Positions 1 to 11,183 are shown, counted from the first letter of the stretch. The stretch: DNA of 64,000 bases from Platerodrilus igneus (GCA_036346225.1 JARFIW010001491.1:3162001-3226000), one strand, 5' to 3'. Numbers and translations: made by a program. Notes: generated from the sequence alone by a model not told the origin.

Positions 1-179
1 CTTTTGACACGCATCTTTAACAATAAAACCTCGCACCTGTAGAGCGATAATATCGAATCACAGCAACAAATGATAGTTCTACCATGTGACGTTTCGTGTC
101 ACGTAACTACACCAACCGTTGATACGGAATATATGCCATTGACGCGCACAAAAGAAAACAAATTGCATATCTGTAGGTG

Positions 180-720
180 TCCTGATACTTAGCTCGCAAG
201 CTATAGGGGTTGAGTCAGCATAGAAACGCCATGGTCGTCAGCATACATTTACTCTGCTACCATAATTGCAGCAGCAGTCTACGGACAAAATTAGTTGTTC
301 TACATAAAGAAAGGAGTTGTTCTACATAATGAAAAACCCATTTAGCCTCCAGCTAAAAAAAAGCGAATACACGCAAGACACCTCCTAGTTGTTGAACAGA
401 AAGCCGTGCATCGCTTTTTGAAATACAGTGACGAATAAAATGTATAAACCCTTCGACGCACAAGCTGCAGAATCAAACTCAACAATGGTTCAAACAACAC
501 CAATCCGCACTGCCAATTCCTAGCGTAGCGAAGCGTAGTAAAACCGGAAAACACGGTTTTATCAGATAGTTCAATGCACTATGCAGACGAATGTTTAGAT
601 GGAAAACACATAAGAAGCAATTATACGCTATCGAAAAGTTTAACAAATTGAAGGTTACCTAAACAGGATATAAACTATTTAATTTATAGAATAAATTATC
701 GTTGTAAAAGAAAAATGGAT
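180..720. repeat. Unclassified interspersed repeat, copy 1
   Basis: This segment is a diverged direct copy of about 50480-51050. Both share in order a stretch on CAGCA and CGCCA(T/C)GGT, a run reading TAACTGCAGCAGC or close to it, TACATAAAGAAAG, CCTCCAGCTAA, ACGCAAGA(C/T)ACCTCCTA, and a tail resembling GACTATTTAATTTATCGAA. The only long reading frame is on the minus strand and I recognise nothing in it. The repeat could be non-coding sequence of the mariner-like relic that follows. Class unknown. Confidence 0.6.
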
Positions 721-1089
721 TTGAGTTGAGGAGGTTATTCGGGAGCGTGTCTATTATGAATTATATTGAAGGATTTAACAGATTTATGGTAAAACGGGCT
801 TATGAAGTAACAAGTAAACTATATGGGGGTTGTTGAAGAATTTAAGTATTGGAACGGAGTTTATTCGAACGAGTAATGAATGAACAAGGGAGAAAAATAG
901 GATAATTAATTTATGTGGAAAGTAAATGTAACACTTTTTATCAAAAATTTTGTTTTTACGCGGCAGCACACGTGACATTAGCCGTCGATTAAATCCTTCC
1001 AACAAGGTGGTATGGAGAACACTTCATGAGGGCTCACGGCATTCTTTTCAATATCGTCGAGTGCAAACTTTGAGACCAGGTGATTATCA

Positions 1090-1775
1090 AAACAGACTTT
1101 GCTTTTGTCAGTGGATACTATAACAAAACGCAACCAACCCAAATTATATAGATGCAATTTCATTTACAGACAAAACCACATTTACCCAAAATGGTGCAAC
1201 TACTATAATAATCAACATTGGGCTGTTCACAATCCTCATGAATTTTCAAAGGTGCTTTGCAGTAAACATATAGGGAGCTGTTATAAACAGTAGGTTTATT
1301 GGAGTGTATGAATTACCATCGAGAATGGATGGAATGCAGTATTTGAACTTTTTACGGTAAATTGTGGATGATTATTTGGAAGATGCTCCTTTAGCGGTAT
1401 GCCAGCGCATATGGTTTATGTATAACGGAACTCCAAGTCATTTTCATGCGGAAGTGCGTTAATTTTTAAGTGAACAAACCGTACAAATAGATTGTATGTG
1501 GAGGACTTGCTGCATGCCCTCCTCCGTATGCCGGACATTAATCCAATGGACTTTGTGTGTGGAATTTTATGATATTTGTAGTGTATCGTCCCGGCGATGA
1601 GCCCATTCAAAACGTTGATAAGTTAAAAATGCACATTGGAAATGCAGCTGACGTTATAAGAGATGAACAGGGCGAACACGGTGGGATTTGCAGGGTGTGC
1701 CGTGAATCATTGTTAAAACGTGTACAGCCGTATGTTCAGTGTGGTGGTGGAAACGTTGAGCATCTCTTGTAATAG
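1090..1775 (+). pseudogene. Tc1/mariner-superfamily transposase relic
   Basis: Fragments in several frames follow the order of an insect Tc1/mariner DDE transposase: a piece with NQHWAVHNPHEFSKV, then GMQYLNFLR, then a stretch like the usual catalytic-core segment (VCQRIWFMYNGTPSHFHAEV, where N replaces the usual Asp of QDG), then a C-terminal piece ending with a typical (G)GN-x-EHLL tail. Stops and frame changes interrupt it throughout, so it is long dead. It is a different and much older copy than the transposase at 4096-5152. No terminal inverted repeats were identified. Confidence 0.7.
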
Positions 1776-3497
1776 TTTAATACTGTCATTCAGCAGTTCT
1801 CAAACTGTGGCTTAAAAGGTAAGATCAACGTTTTGAGTCACCTATTTTTGTGTGCATTAGCTTATATTTACTGTGTTTATTATGCTATTTAAATTTCTAC
1901 TCTAAGTTTGGAAACACGCTGTATAGACCTACCCGACTAATCAGGACGGTTAACGAAAAAGAGTGGTGGTTTTCAAGTGACTCTCTTACATTTAACTATT
2001 TGTGCGGGAGTTCATACAAACTATGTAGTGGAGTGTTTACCCGTCGATCCCTTTTCGCGCCTTGTATTGCTCCCGTTCTATATTGTAAGAATTGCCAGCG
2101 AGTTCCACTATAAGCATAAGGACTAAAGCAGCAACTATAGTCACGCCGAACCCCGAAACATATCGTATTCGATACCCAACTTGCCAATATGCATTAATTT
2201 AGTAGGTAAGTAAGTTAATAATTAATTTACATTATGAATTTGAAACGTAAATTTTGTTGTCTCATTTTGTAAATTCTGTGCAATATATTGCGTCTTCTGT
2301 TCAGGCAAGCGCATAACTAATACCTATTCCGTAAGTAACAATTCTACATGAAGATGAACAGAAACTGAAATCATACGTATCTACTAAAATTCAATGATAC
2401 GTTCCTAATATTTCATTTAAAACTTCTTCAAAAACCGTGTACAAATAGCTTCAGTTAATTTGATTGGTAAAAGATATAGTCTAATTAAAGAATATCTAAC
2501 TGTACTCATCCACACATTCACTGGAAAATTGGAATATCACACGGTGACATAGTGTAGATTTTTTCAACCTAAACTAACTATCTGAAATTAAAAAGCTTTC
2601 TGTACTGAATTTGGTTTCTTAGATTATAATACATATTTTAGGAAACTAACTTTTCGAAACACATTTGAAGATGTCAATTTGAAAAACTCAACTCTTAAAT
2701 AAAAATCTGTTGGTTATGAAGTTACAAAATTTGTTATTTTAAAACTCTTCATATAGAACTGTCTAAAACGTAAATGCTTAAAGACGGCTTATCAAAAATA
2801 TTATTCAATACTGCCTCTTTCTGGAACACAATTCTTGTTATTTATTGCTTCCCCTCGTTATTTATTTTAATTAATAAGGTTTCCGTAGCTTTCGCTCTTC
2901 TTTCAATACGTACAAAGGCAAAATGAAAGGAAATGGGACATTGGAAAAGTTTTGCTCGTACCGACGACCTGTTTTTCCATTATTTTCTCGAGCTTCCAAA
3001 TAACTTCTACGTTTCGGTTAATTTCTCGAATGAATAACCATTTTTGAAACGTCAAAATTAATTTATAACTAAATTAAAGCTGTATTAATAGATCTGCTGC
3101 TGATATAGTGACTACACGAACCGTTAAAAATTTGTCATGCGCCTAATGAAATGATTTTAAAAATCGTTATTAATTACAATAGGGTAAACATAAAGAAAAC
3201 CATTAACCACAAAATATATAGAAAACGAAACCACTGAAAATCGCTCATGAGTTGAACGACTATTTCTCCATCAGCAGGACTTTCGGCCATTGAGATACCA
3301 TTCAAGTTGTTACACTGCAATTAAAAAAAGTAAAATGGAATGCATAATAAATGATTTTTTAAACGAATTGCTAATATTCCATCATTCGATGAAGCCCGAA
3401 CATAACATTACGAAAGAAAACTTAAATATTAACAACACTCGATCAAAAACAATATTTTTAAAAATCACAACACTGGTATTTTAAAGGATACGCGCAT
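1776..3497. other. AT-rich interval without recognised features
   Basis: Only short chance reading frames occur here. I see no conserved motif, tRNA or element terminus. It is probably decayed repeat or intergenic DNA. Confidence 0.5.
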
Positions 3498-3498
3498 C

Positions 3499-3502
<4 letters not shown>

Positions 3503-3530
<28 letters not shown>
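3503..3530. repeat. (TA)n tract
   Basis: A pure TA dinucleotide run directly adjoins the left edge of the PLE palindrome. Confidence 0.9.
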
Positions 3531-3535
<5 letters not shown>

Positions 3536-3965
3536 AAATATCTATACTAACAGGCTATTAGGTCTGCTGGTTAATAAAATAAACTCTTTATTATAGTCCA
3601 AGCTTTCGGTTTTTATTTTAAACCTTTTTCAAGAATACTAAAAATTGTGAAACGTTAGTATGGGCGTACAATAATTAAATACTTACTAATGTGAGGTTTT
3701 AAATCAGAATCGTTGACATAGATAAAATTCATAAATGTAAATAAAAAGTGATGTATAAAGCTTTAAACAAAAATAAAAATAATGTGGTATTCTTATTTAC
3801 ATTTGAATGTTTCAGAATGACAATTCCTTTATAATTTTGACAATTGCTGAGATAACTTTCTAGATGTAACTATTTTTCTAATAAGTTGATCGAAATTAGC
3901 TATATATATTTTAATGATGTATGCATGTATGTATTTATATATATACACATATATGCAAATATATA

Positions 3966-3997
3966 CTGGGTGCTTCAAAAAAATGTATACACACTTT
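3966..3997 (+). repeat. Mariner terminal inverted repeat, left
   Basis: This is the 32-bp perfect partner of 5262-5293 and is preceded by TA. Confidence 0.95.
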
Positions 3998-4095
3998 GAA
4001 CTTCCATAGAAAATTTATTTACCGTTCTACAAAGTTAAATTTCAGGAAAATAGAAAGCTGAAAGTCCAATGTAAATGAAACATAAATAACAAATG

Positions 4096-5152
4096 TTAAT
4101 ACTGTTCAAATTGGTGACCTGCAGCATCAATACAATTCTGAGTACGAGTCACCACAGATTCTGTACATCGTATCAAAACGTCCAATGAGATTTCTCTACA
4201 CACTGTTTGAATCTCATTCCAAAGAATGTCTAGGTTACGTGGTTTACGTTTGTACACCTCATCTTTTACTGTGCCCCACAAGAAGAAATCCAGTGGTGTA
4301 AGGTCTGAGAGCGTGCTGGAAACTCGATTGGCCCCTGCGTCCTATCCACTGGCCCGACAAATTTTGATCCAGGTAAGCTCGTACGTCCCTGTGATAGTGC
4401 GGCGGAGCACCATCTTGTTGAAAATGAAAATCATCATTACCGTATAATGCACGAATGGCAGGAAATATGGAATCAGCAAGCATTGTTAGGTAATTAATAC
4501 CAGTTACAGTGCCTTCAAATCGAAAAGGTCCAATGAGTCCCCTTGAAGACAAACCGCACCACACATTTACACCAGGCAAATTTACAGCTTTTTCAATTGT
4601 AATGTGAGGATTTTCTTCACACCAGTAAACACAATTGTGCCTATTGACAGTTCCATTAAGTTTGAATTGGGCTTCATCCGACCAAATGATGCTACCCATA
4701 AATCCCGGTTCACGTATCACCATCTCCTGAATCCATTCACAAAATTGCAACCTTCGATCTGGATCGTCGTCATTTAGCTGTTGCACCAGCCTTGGAATGT
4801 AAACACGATACTTGCCTCTCTTCAGAATGCGTAGCACGCTGCTAGCACTTACATCACTTTCACGTGCCCTTGCCTTGAAGATTTGTTAGAGAGCGTTGAA
4901 ACAGTTCCAAGACTGTCGTTGATAACTCATCACTTGTAGCTGTTCGAGGCCGACCTGAATGACCTTTATGCACATCACACACTGTTCCATGAACTTCAAA
5001 TTTGTCTCGTATGCGTGTAATTGTTAATCTTGAAGGTGGTTCTGTATCATACCCCTTCTCCACTGCCTTTGAACTTCATTTACATTCTCAAACTTCCAGT
5101 ACCACTTAATAACCTGCTTTCGTTCTTCAAAACTCAAACGTACGTCCGCCAT
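4096..5152 (-). pseudogene. Tc1/mariner transposase, frameshifted
   Basis: The protein would cut and join the element through a DDE/D active site. Reading starts at the ATG complementary to 5150-5152 (MADVRLSFEERKQV), where an N-terminal helix-turn-helix begins. The frame shifts near 5055, continues through a second DNA-binding region with GRPRTATS, shifts again near 4840-4860, and then covers the catalytic core. Visible there are WSDEAQF (first Asp), FQQDGAPPHY (second Asp) and WIGRRG. A third frame change near 4310 separates the core from TPLDFFLWG and the C-terminal tail that stops at 4096. Total length is near the usual 340-350 residues, so only small indels separate it from an intact gene. 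The overlapping plus-strand frame at 4226-4447 is a shadow. Confidence 0.9.
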
Positions 5153-5261
5153 GTTGATATTACAAATTCCAACTGATAATATAACATAGAGGACGATTAT
5201 GCTGGCACCTGGCGAAGAAATATAACATTAGCCTTGTAGTGCGGGAAAACTACAATAGTTT

Positions 5262-5293
5262 AAAGTGTGTATACATTTTTTTGAAGCACCCAG
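5262..5293 (-). repeat. Mariner terminal inverted repeat, right
   Basis: This is the perfect reverse complement of 3966-3997 and is followed by TA. Confidence 0.95.
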
Positions 5294-5303
5294 TACATAT
5301 GCG

Positions 5304-5308
<5 letters not shown>

Positions 5309-5341
<33 letters not shown>

Positions 5342-5421
5342 TGTGTTGTGTGTGTTGTGTGTATGTGCATTGTGTGTGATGTGTATGTGTGTAGCATGTG
5401 TGTGTGTGTGTGTATGTAGAG
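5309..5421. repeat. (GT)n-rich microsatellite
   Basis: This GT-rich run lies in the left PLE arm. Its mirror is the CA-rich run at about 6062-6152 in the right arm. Reading frames here are low-complexity artefacts. Confidence 0.9.
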
Positions 5422-5439
5422 TGCCTATGTTGCGATTTG

Positions 5440-5835
5440 TTAAGTGATGTGTCCATTTACATTGAATTTGTTTTTTGATTTAAAATGAAGTAGATAGGTG
5501 TATATGGAGCTTAGTGCGTTGATATCAGTTTTTTTATTAATAGTGTTAGCGTTTTTAAATATGTAACACATTTCTAAGAATTCTCTTTTGGATCGTTTAC
5601 TTTCAATTTGTAGTATTATAGGATTATCGAAATCTATTTTATGTTTGTTTGTATTTGGGTGTGTGGTTAAAGCACAAGCGTTTGGTTTAACACGAATGTC
5701 ACTTTTGTGTTGAGTTAAGCGTTGTTTTAAGTGTTGTGAGCTTTGACCAATGTAGGTGAGGTTGCAGTCTGAACATTTTATTTGGTATATAATATATAAT
5801 AATATATAACCATACACGCAAATACAAACAAACAT
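5440..5835 (-). pseudogene. PLE GIY-YIG endonuclease domain (left arm)
   Basis: The reading frame contains CSDCNLTYIGQSSQHLKQRL, the cysteine pair and YIG segment of the GIY-YIG nuclease found at the C terminus of Penelope-like proteins. It continues with an H-x-NT-type segment (THPNTNKHKIDF) and a helical tail with KREFLEMCYIFKN. In intact PLEs the domain follows the reverse transcriptase and is thought to nick the target. The RT is absent here. The first dozen or so residues from the nominal start lie in AT-rich spacer and are probably not genuine. The frame ends in a normal stop at 5440. Confidence 0.85.
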
Positions 5836-6036
5836 AAAATAGATTTCGATAATCCTATAATACTACAAATTGAAAGTAAACGATCCAAAAGAGAATTCTT
5901 AGAAATGTGTTACATATTTAAAAACGCTAACACTATTAATAAAAAAACTGATATCAACGCACTAAGCTCCATATACACCTATCTACTTCATTTTAAATCA
6001 AAAAACAAATTCAATGTAAATGGACACATCACTTAA
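5818..6036 (+). pseudogene. PLE GIY-YIG C-terminal half (right arm)
   Basis: This is the inverted twin of the C-terminal part of the minus-strand GIY-YIG frame. It encodes the segment from KHKIDF to the stop at 6034-6036, and the YIG part is missing. It shows that the right-arm copy is more severely 5'-truncated than the left. Confidence 0.8.
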
Positions 6037-6061
6037 CAAATCGCAACATAGGCACTCTTAC

Positions 6062-6107
6062 ACATACACACACACACACACATGCGCTACACACATACAC
6101 ACACACA

Positions 6108-6145
<38 letters not shown>

Positions 6146-6152
6146 CACACAC
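6062..6152. repeat. (CA)n-rich microsatellite
   Basis: This is the reverse-complement counterpart of the GT run in the left arm. The two arms have diverged in repeat number. Confidence 0.9.
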
Positions 6153-6623
6153 GCTCTATATGTATATATTTGCATATATGTGTATATATATAAATACATA
6201 CATGCATACATCATTAAAATATATATAGCTAATTTCGATCAACTTATTAGAAAATAGTTACATCTAGAAAGTTATCTCAGCAATTGTCAAAATTATAAAG
6301 GAATTGTCATTCTGAAACATTCAAATGTAAATAAGAATACCACATTATTTTTATTTTTGTTTAAAGCTTTATACATCACTTTTTATTTACATTTATGAAT
6401 TTTATCTATGTCAACGATTCTGATTTAAAACCTCACATTAGTAAGTATTTAATTATTGTACGCCCATACTAACGTTTCACAATTTTTAGTATTCTTGAAA
6501 AAGGTTTAAAATAAAAACCGAAAGCTTGGACTATAATAAAGAGTTTATTTTATTAACCAGCAGACCTAATAGCCTGTTAGTATAGATATTTTATTTTATA
6601 ATTTGCAAGGTCGTTACACCACA

Positions 6624-6627
<4 letters not shown>

Positions 6628-6671
<44 letters not shown>
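6628..6671. repeat. (TA)n tract
   Basis: A TA dinucleotide run lies between the PLE palindrome and a fragment of the hammerhead-bearing palindrome family. Confidence 0.9.
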
Positions 6672-6675
<4 letters not shown>

Positions 6676-6772
6676 GTAAGATGTATCTGTAAACAAACTC
6701 TTATGAAAATAATAAGAGCCATTGACAAATACAAATCGGGCTGGTAGTTATATGGCTATATAACTACCAGAA
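6676..6772 (-). repeat. Fragment of the 54-kb hammerhead-bearing repeat family
   Basis: The order AAGATGTATCTGTAAACAAA, then ATCGGGCTGGTAGTTATAT, then ATAACTACCAG matches the outer end of the palindrome at 54072-54990. The part holding the ribozyme is missing. The fragment follows a TA tract, as its relatives do. Confidence 0.8.
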
Positions 6773-6774
6773 GG

Positions 6775-8005
6775 AATAGTAGAGGGACGGAAAATACAGA
6801 CGGTTGACCAGTTTAATTAATTTTTCGAAGTAATGTGTCGTTGGAGTGGTAAAATTCGTAGTTTTGAAAGTTCGTTATGTTGTTTGTACAGGAGAATTTT
6901 GTGGAACCGTGTGGCGGTTGCTACAATTCAAGGAAAGCTGGGTGAAAATACGTCACAAAAGGAGGGTTTTAAGCTTATATAAACCTTGCCGGAGGTGGCA
7001 AAGCTCTCTTATTTCTTTTCAGTGTTATAAAAGCACAAGTAGGTGCAATTGAAGTAAACAGGCAGAACATATTTGTATAAATAATTATAACGAGTAATGC
7101 TGGATGTTACTGAGGTAAGCGATTGAATTACATCTTGAACGAGAGTGCTGGTTGGACGTTAAGTGGAGTTTGGACTCTGGATGAGTAGCTGTATGGAAGG
7201 CATCCACAAATCATTAACAAAATTGAATGAACGAGTCGAAATGGAATGGTTGTCCTAGTTAGAAAGTAGAAATGGGTGTAGTCCAGGAACGTGAGCTTGG
7301 TGGACGTCATCTACAAAGGTGGTGATTCCGAAGAACACTACAGGTAACGATTTTTTTATTGAATTGTTGTGCTGGTATTGAATTATAAAAACTATGAGTG
7401 ATTTGACTTACTTGGTGAAAAAAATTTTATGAACTGAAAATTAATTTGATTAACAAGGAAATACACTTTTTTAAATCTAAGGGTGTAAATACATGAATAT
7501 TATTTTTATTTGATGTAAGGAATAAACGGGTCTCTAGTGTAGTTTAATAATGCAGTGTTTTATGCACACAGGATAAAAAGGGTTTGTACTGAGCTCATCA
7601 TAGACCTGGGAAAAGTAAATTTAGGGTTTCAGGATAGGCCCATCTACTTCTAAATGAAATGTTGAAGTATAGAGGAACATTGAACTAAAGTGTGAAACGT
7701 TTTACTGTAAATAAATTGTAAATATTGAGATGGTGTGAAGCATAATTTATGCCTTATGAATAAAAGAGTGTATGTTTTTGTCGAAAGAATTTTTTTTTGA
7801 ATTTTCAATTTTTTTTAAATATAAAGATGAAAAAAGAATCAGTAGCCGTGGAAGATTAGCTTGGGGAAGCATAAATTGTTTTATTTAGGTAAAGACGCGA
7901 AGAGTTTGGTTTTGAGTTCAACTAGGGTAAGTAGAAATTCAAAAGAGGGGCACTTCCAAAGGTAAGTGGCACTATAAAGGCAGAGAGGATCCACAGCAAA
8001 TTTTA
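6775..8005 (+). mobile_element. LTR-type segment of the TA-flanked LTR lineage
   Basis: A TATA box (TATATAAACC from 6976) is followed about 30 nt downstream by CTCTTA (7006-7011), the promoter pair shared with the LTRs at 15.5, 39-41, 56.8 and 60.8 kb. The right end carries CACAGCA (7992-7998) and two PBS-like motifs. The left boundary is uncertain because the start does not match the TACTGT or TACTCA seen in other copies. No coding capacity. Confidence 0.55.
6976..7011 (+). promoter_or_regulatory. Putative LTR core promoter (TATA + initiator)
   Basis: TATATAAACC is followed about 30 nt later by CTCTTA. The same arrangement is conserved in four other LTR copies in this window, which supports a real transcription start in the LTR. 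Confidence 0.5.
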
Positions 8006-8031
8006 TGACAGCCCAACAGTGGGGCACGATT
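8006..8031 (+). promoter_or_regulatory. PBS-like motif, first copy
   Basis: TGACAGCCCAACAGTGGGGC resembles the complement of an insect tRNA-Lys 3' end including CCA (TGGCGCCCAACGTGGGGC). It follows CACAGCA. Confidence 0.5.
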
Positions 8032-8054
8032 CTTAAGGGATCTACGGCAATTAA

Positions 8055-8080
8055 GACGGCGCCCGAAACGCGGACTCGAA
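8055..8080 (+). promoter_or_regulatory. PBS-like motif, second copy
   Basis: GGCGCCCGAAACGCGGACTC followed by GAA is a second, better match to the tRNA-Lys complement. It lies about 50 bp after the first and extends past the usual 18 nt. Confidence 0.55.
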
Positions 8081-8177
8081 GTTTTAAGTGAATAAGATGA
8101 AATAATAATTTAGACTTTTATGCAAAGCCCAAATGATCATTTCAAATCGAGCTAGTAATTGAAAGATGGAAAATATA

Positions 8178-8252
8178 AGGTCTTGGACATGACTTGAACC
8201 TGTATGCTGGTTTTGCCAGAATCATGCGTTTACCAATTACGCCACCGAGACC
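8178..8252 (-). ncRNA. tRNA-derived (SINE-like) head, inverted copy
   Basis: On the minus strand, an A-box-like GGCGTAATTGG and a B-box-like GGTTCAAGTC occur at tRNA spacing. It is the diverged inverted partner of 8676-8750. Confidence 0.5.
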
Positions 8253-8675
8253 GATGACGACAATTGGGAAATTTACAAATTTAAATCGTGTACACAACTA
8301 TACATAAATCTAACTTTCAATTACGTTTGGCATTTTTGTCAATCATATCTGACATTGTCAAGTTTTGACTTATGTCAGTTATAGACAGGAAGCGACGCTC
8401 AAAATTACGGCTATAAGCCAAGTATTAAATATATAAATATTTTAGATAGTTAATTACACAAGGTAAGTTGATAAATACTATCGTATTACAGTGAATAAGG
8501 TGAAATAATAACTTTGCACATAATTTTGAGCGTCGCTTCCTGTCCATAACTGACATAAGTCAAAAACTTGACAATGTCAGATATGATTGACAAAAATGCC
8601 AAACGTAATTGAAAGCTAGGTTTATATATAGTTGTGTACACGATTTAAATTTGTAAATTTCCCAATTGCTGTCAT

Positions 8676-8750
8676 CGGTCTCGGTGGCGTAATTGGTAAA
8701 TGCATGGTTCCAGCAAAACCGGCATACAGGTTCAAGTCCTGTCCAAAACC
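8676..8750 (+). ncRNA. tRNA-derived (SINE-like) head
   Basis: TGGCGTAATTGG resembles a Pol III A box and GGTTCAAGTCC a B box. The T arm ACAGG-TTCAAGT-CCTGT pairs perfectly with a 7-nt loop. The acceptor stem does not pair, so this is a tRNA-derived promoter rather than a functional tRNA gene. Confidence 0.55.
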
Positions 8751-8892
8751 TTATATTTTCCATTTTTTAATTACTAGTTCGATTTGAAATGATCTTTTGG
8801 GCTTTGCATAAAAGTCTAAGTTATTATTTCATCTTACTCACTGTAATACGATAGTATTTATCAACTTACCTTGTGTAATTAACTATCCAAAA

Positions 8893-9945
8893 TATTTATA
8901 TATATATATATATGTATTATATTATATTATATATATATATTATATATTATATATTATATATTATATATTATATATTATATATTATATATTATATATTATA
9001 TATTATATATTATATATTATATATTATATATTATATATTATATATTATATATTATATATTATATATTATATATTATATATTATATATTATATATTATATA
9101 TTATATATTATATATTATATATTATATATTATATATTATATATTATATATTATATATTATATATTATATATTATATATATATATTTATATTATATTTATA
9201 TATGTATATATTATATATGTATATTGTATATATTATAATGTATATTATATATTGTATATTATATATTATATTTATATATTATATATTATATTATATATTA
9301 TATATTATATATTATATTTATATATTATATATTATATATTATATATTTATATATTATATATTATATATTATATATTATATATTATATATTATATATTATA
9401 TATTATATATTATATATTATATATTATATATTATATATTATATATTATATATTATATATTATATATTATATATATATTATATATTATATATTATATATTA
9501 TATATTATATATTATATATTATATATTATATATTATATATTATATATTATATATTATATATTATATATTATATATTATATATTATATAATATATATTATA
9601 TATTAATCTAATATATATTATATATTATATATTATATATCATATATCATATATCATATATATATATATATCATATATCATATATCATATATCATATATCA
9701 TATATCATATATCATATATTATATATTATATATTATATATTATATATTATATATTATATATTATATATTATATATTATATATTATATATTATATATTATA
9801 TATTATATATTATATATATATTATATTATATATTATATATTATATATTATATATTATATATTATATATTATATATTATATATTATATATTATATATTATA
9901 TATTATATATTATATATTATATAAATATTATATATATTGACGGGG
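8893..9945. repeat. 7-bp satellite array (ATATATT)n
   Basis: About 1.05 kb of a 7-bp repeat, interrupted by a block of the variant CATATAT at about 9638-9717 and by a more irregular stretch near 9170-9310. The repetitive Tyr/Ile/Leu reading frames are artefacts. The array lies between the palindromic element and an LTR. Confidence 0.95.
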
Positions 9946-11047
9946 AATGGAATTACGAGAGGTCATTGAAACCCAAATTTTTGAACGCTAATAAGGAATT
10001 CCAAGAATATTACGTCAGCTTGGCGTATAGTATTTGAAATGGAATCACGTAAACACTAGTATAGTCTAAGAAAGAGATAATTTTTATATATAAACGGAAG
10101 CAACCGACATTGGGAAAGAATTCATGAATTCGAGGGCAAAAATTTTACTTTGGGTAAATCGCGAAGATGTTATTTTGAGTATGCGGTACACATACCTATA
10201 TGTAATAATTACAATGGAATAGTGAATAAAGAAGTAAAGTTAAACGTAACCTGCACATAAATGTGAACATTGTTAAATACAGTTATTTGATTTTGTAATG
10301 TAATGAACATGGAAAATTCTTCAAGATAAAAAGCTATATAAAAATTAAGTTAAATAATTAAGCCGAGAATGCACATTGGTTTGTAAATGGAGATGTAAAT
10401 AATATGAAAATCTTGTAAACTGGGATTTGGACGTCAATTTAAAATAAAGCCAAGAGCCTGAAGATATTTAATACTGTTAATTACGAATTGAAAAAATGCT
10501 TTGCAGACTTTTGCAAGTATTACTTTTTAGATATTGTTTGTAACTGATATTTGAGTATATGTTTGTCATTTTAGTTTAAGATAAAATAGGTCTTGATTAT
10601 ATCATAATTTTTTTTGTAAGGGTATTTACCAGGAAGTTTATGGTCAGAGTTCTCAACACTCTAACCTTTTAATAGATTATCTGTCAAGGAATTTTGGCCA
10701 AACCAACCTTACAAGCGTTGGAATCAAAACCAGATAAACTATCCATAAGAGAAGAGATTTAGTTCTGTAAATTTAAACCTAACGAAGGTAAGAGATATTC
10801 TGATAAGTAAATAGGTGCTTGTTAGAAATAATGTGATGTTTGAATAAAACTATGCTGTACATATTCTATATCATTTTGTATGGGAGAAAATATTTCAGAC
10901 TGTATAAATGCTTTGTGATACTGCTGTGTTTGATTTCATTTTATAAATTCCATTATTTCCGTTGAACTAGCCAGGCAAAAAAAAGTTAAAAAGGAAGATA
11001 AGTCCACAATTTCAAATTTTCCAATTTGCTGTATCTGTATCACAGCA
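9946..11047 (+). mobile_element. 5' LTR of a Ty3/gypsy element
   Basis: The segment begins at the end of the AT satellite with a G-rich start (GACGGGGAATGG), comparable to the TACTGT...GGGG starts of other copies. It ends in ATCACAGCA (11039-11047), the same terminus as the LTRs at 15.5, 56.8 and 60.8 kb. A PBS-like motif and a gag relic follow on the same strand. Boundaries are approximate, and I did not find the TATA/CTCTTAG pair in this copy. Confidence 0.55.
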
Positions 11048-11075
11048 CACTTTTAGCGACGTACTCTTTTACCGG

Positions 11076-11097
11076 TGATCCAACCTGTGGCACGATT
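11076..11097 (+). promoter_or_regulatory. PBS-like motif
   Basis: TGATCCAACCTGTGGCACGA is a degenerate match to the tRNA-Lys 3'-end complement, about 30 bp past the LTR terminus and upstream of gag. Confidence 0.45.
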
Positions 11098-11183
11098 AAT
11101 TCGTGTGTAAATTAGAATTTCTTGTCTCCCAGAATTTATTTTTGTAGTATCTTTCTTTTTGTAATATCTGAGTAGTTTCCAAT

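Larger units (their letters stand above)
3966..5293 (-). mobile_element. Tc1/mariner element with perfect 32-bp TIRs
   Basis: The element is 1,328 bp. Perfect 32-bp terminal inverted repeats begin CTGGGTGCTTCAAAAAAATG, and a TA dinucleotide flanks each end (3964-3965 and 5294-5295), the standard target duplication of this superfamily. The transposase lies on the minus strand and is broken by frameshifts. The insertion is in the left arm of the PLE palindrome; the matching position in the right arm, near 6162, is unoccupied and serves as an empty site. Confidence 0.95.
3527..6600. mobile_element. Palindromic (inverted-dimer) Penelope-like element
   Basis: The outer arm from 3527 is the reverse complement of the sequence ending at 6600, and the arms run inward to about 5659 and 5817, leaving a spacer of roughly 157 bp. 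The left arm is longer only because a mariner element (3966-5293) sits in it. The inner part encodes a GIY-YIG domain typical of PLE C termini. The outer part of each arm carries a stem flanked by CGAAAGCTTGGAC (6519-6531 on +), a sequence style seen in PLE 3' regions with hammerhead motifs; here the core is degenerate. No reverse transcriptase part remains, so both copies are 5'-truncated and joined head to head. PLEs are known for such inverted truncated copies. Confidence 0.8.
8090..8900. repeat. Palindromic element with tRNA-like arms
   Basis: About 8090-8440 is the inverted copy of about 8520-8845. In addition, 8425-8515 and 8818-8900 form inverted repeats of about 80 bp, which define a unit of about 475 bp (8425-8900) with long terminal inverted repeats. 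Each large arm carries a tRNA-like segment. No protein coding. It could be a foldback or MITE-like element that captured a tRNA-derived SINE head, or two SINE copies in opposite orientation. Confidence 0.7.

Noticed and set aside
4226..4447. 73-residue plus-strand frame in the mariner element
   Set aside because: It is antisense to the transposase catalytic region and has no independent motif.
5265..5456. Val/Cys-rich and Thr/His-rich frames
   Set aside because: These are translations of GT/CA microsatellite sequence.
8912..9611. Open frames of 108-134 residues rich in Tyr, Ile and Leu
   Set aside because: They are produced by the 7-bp AT repeat, which is open in several frames, and are not genes.
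8893..9945. CRISPR-like periodic repeat
   Set aside because: The unit is 7 bp with no unique spacers, in a eukaryotic context.
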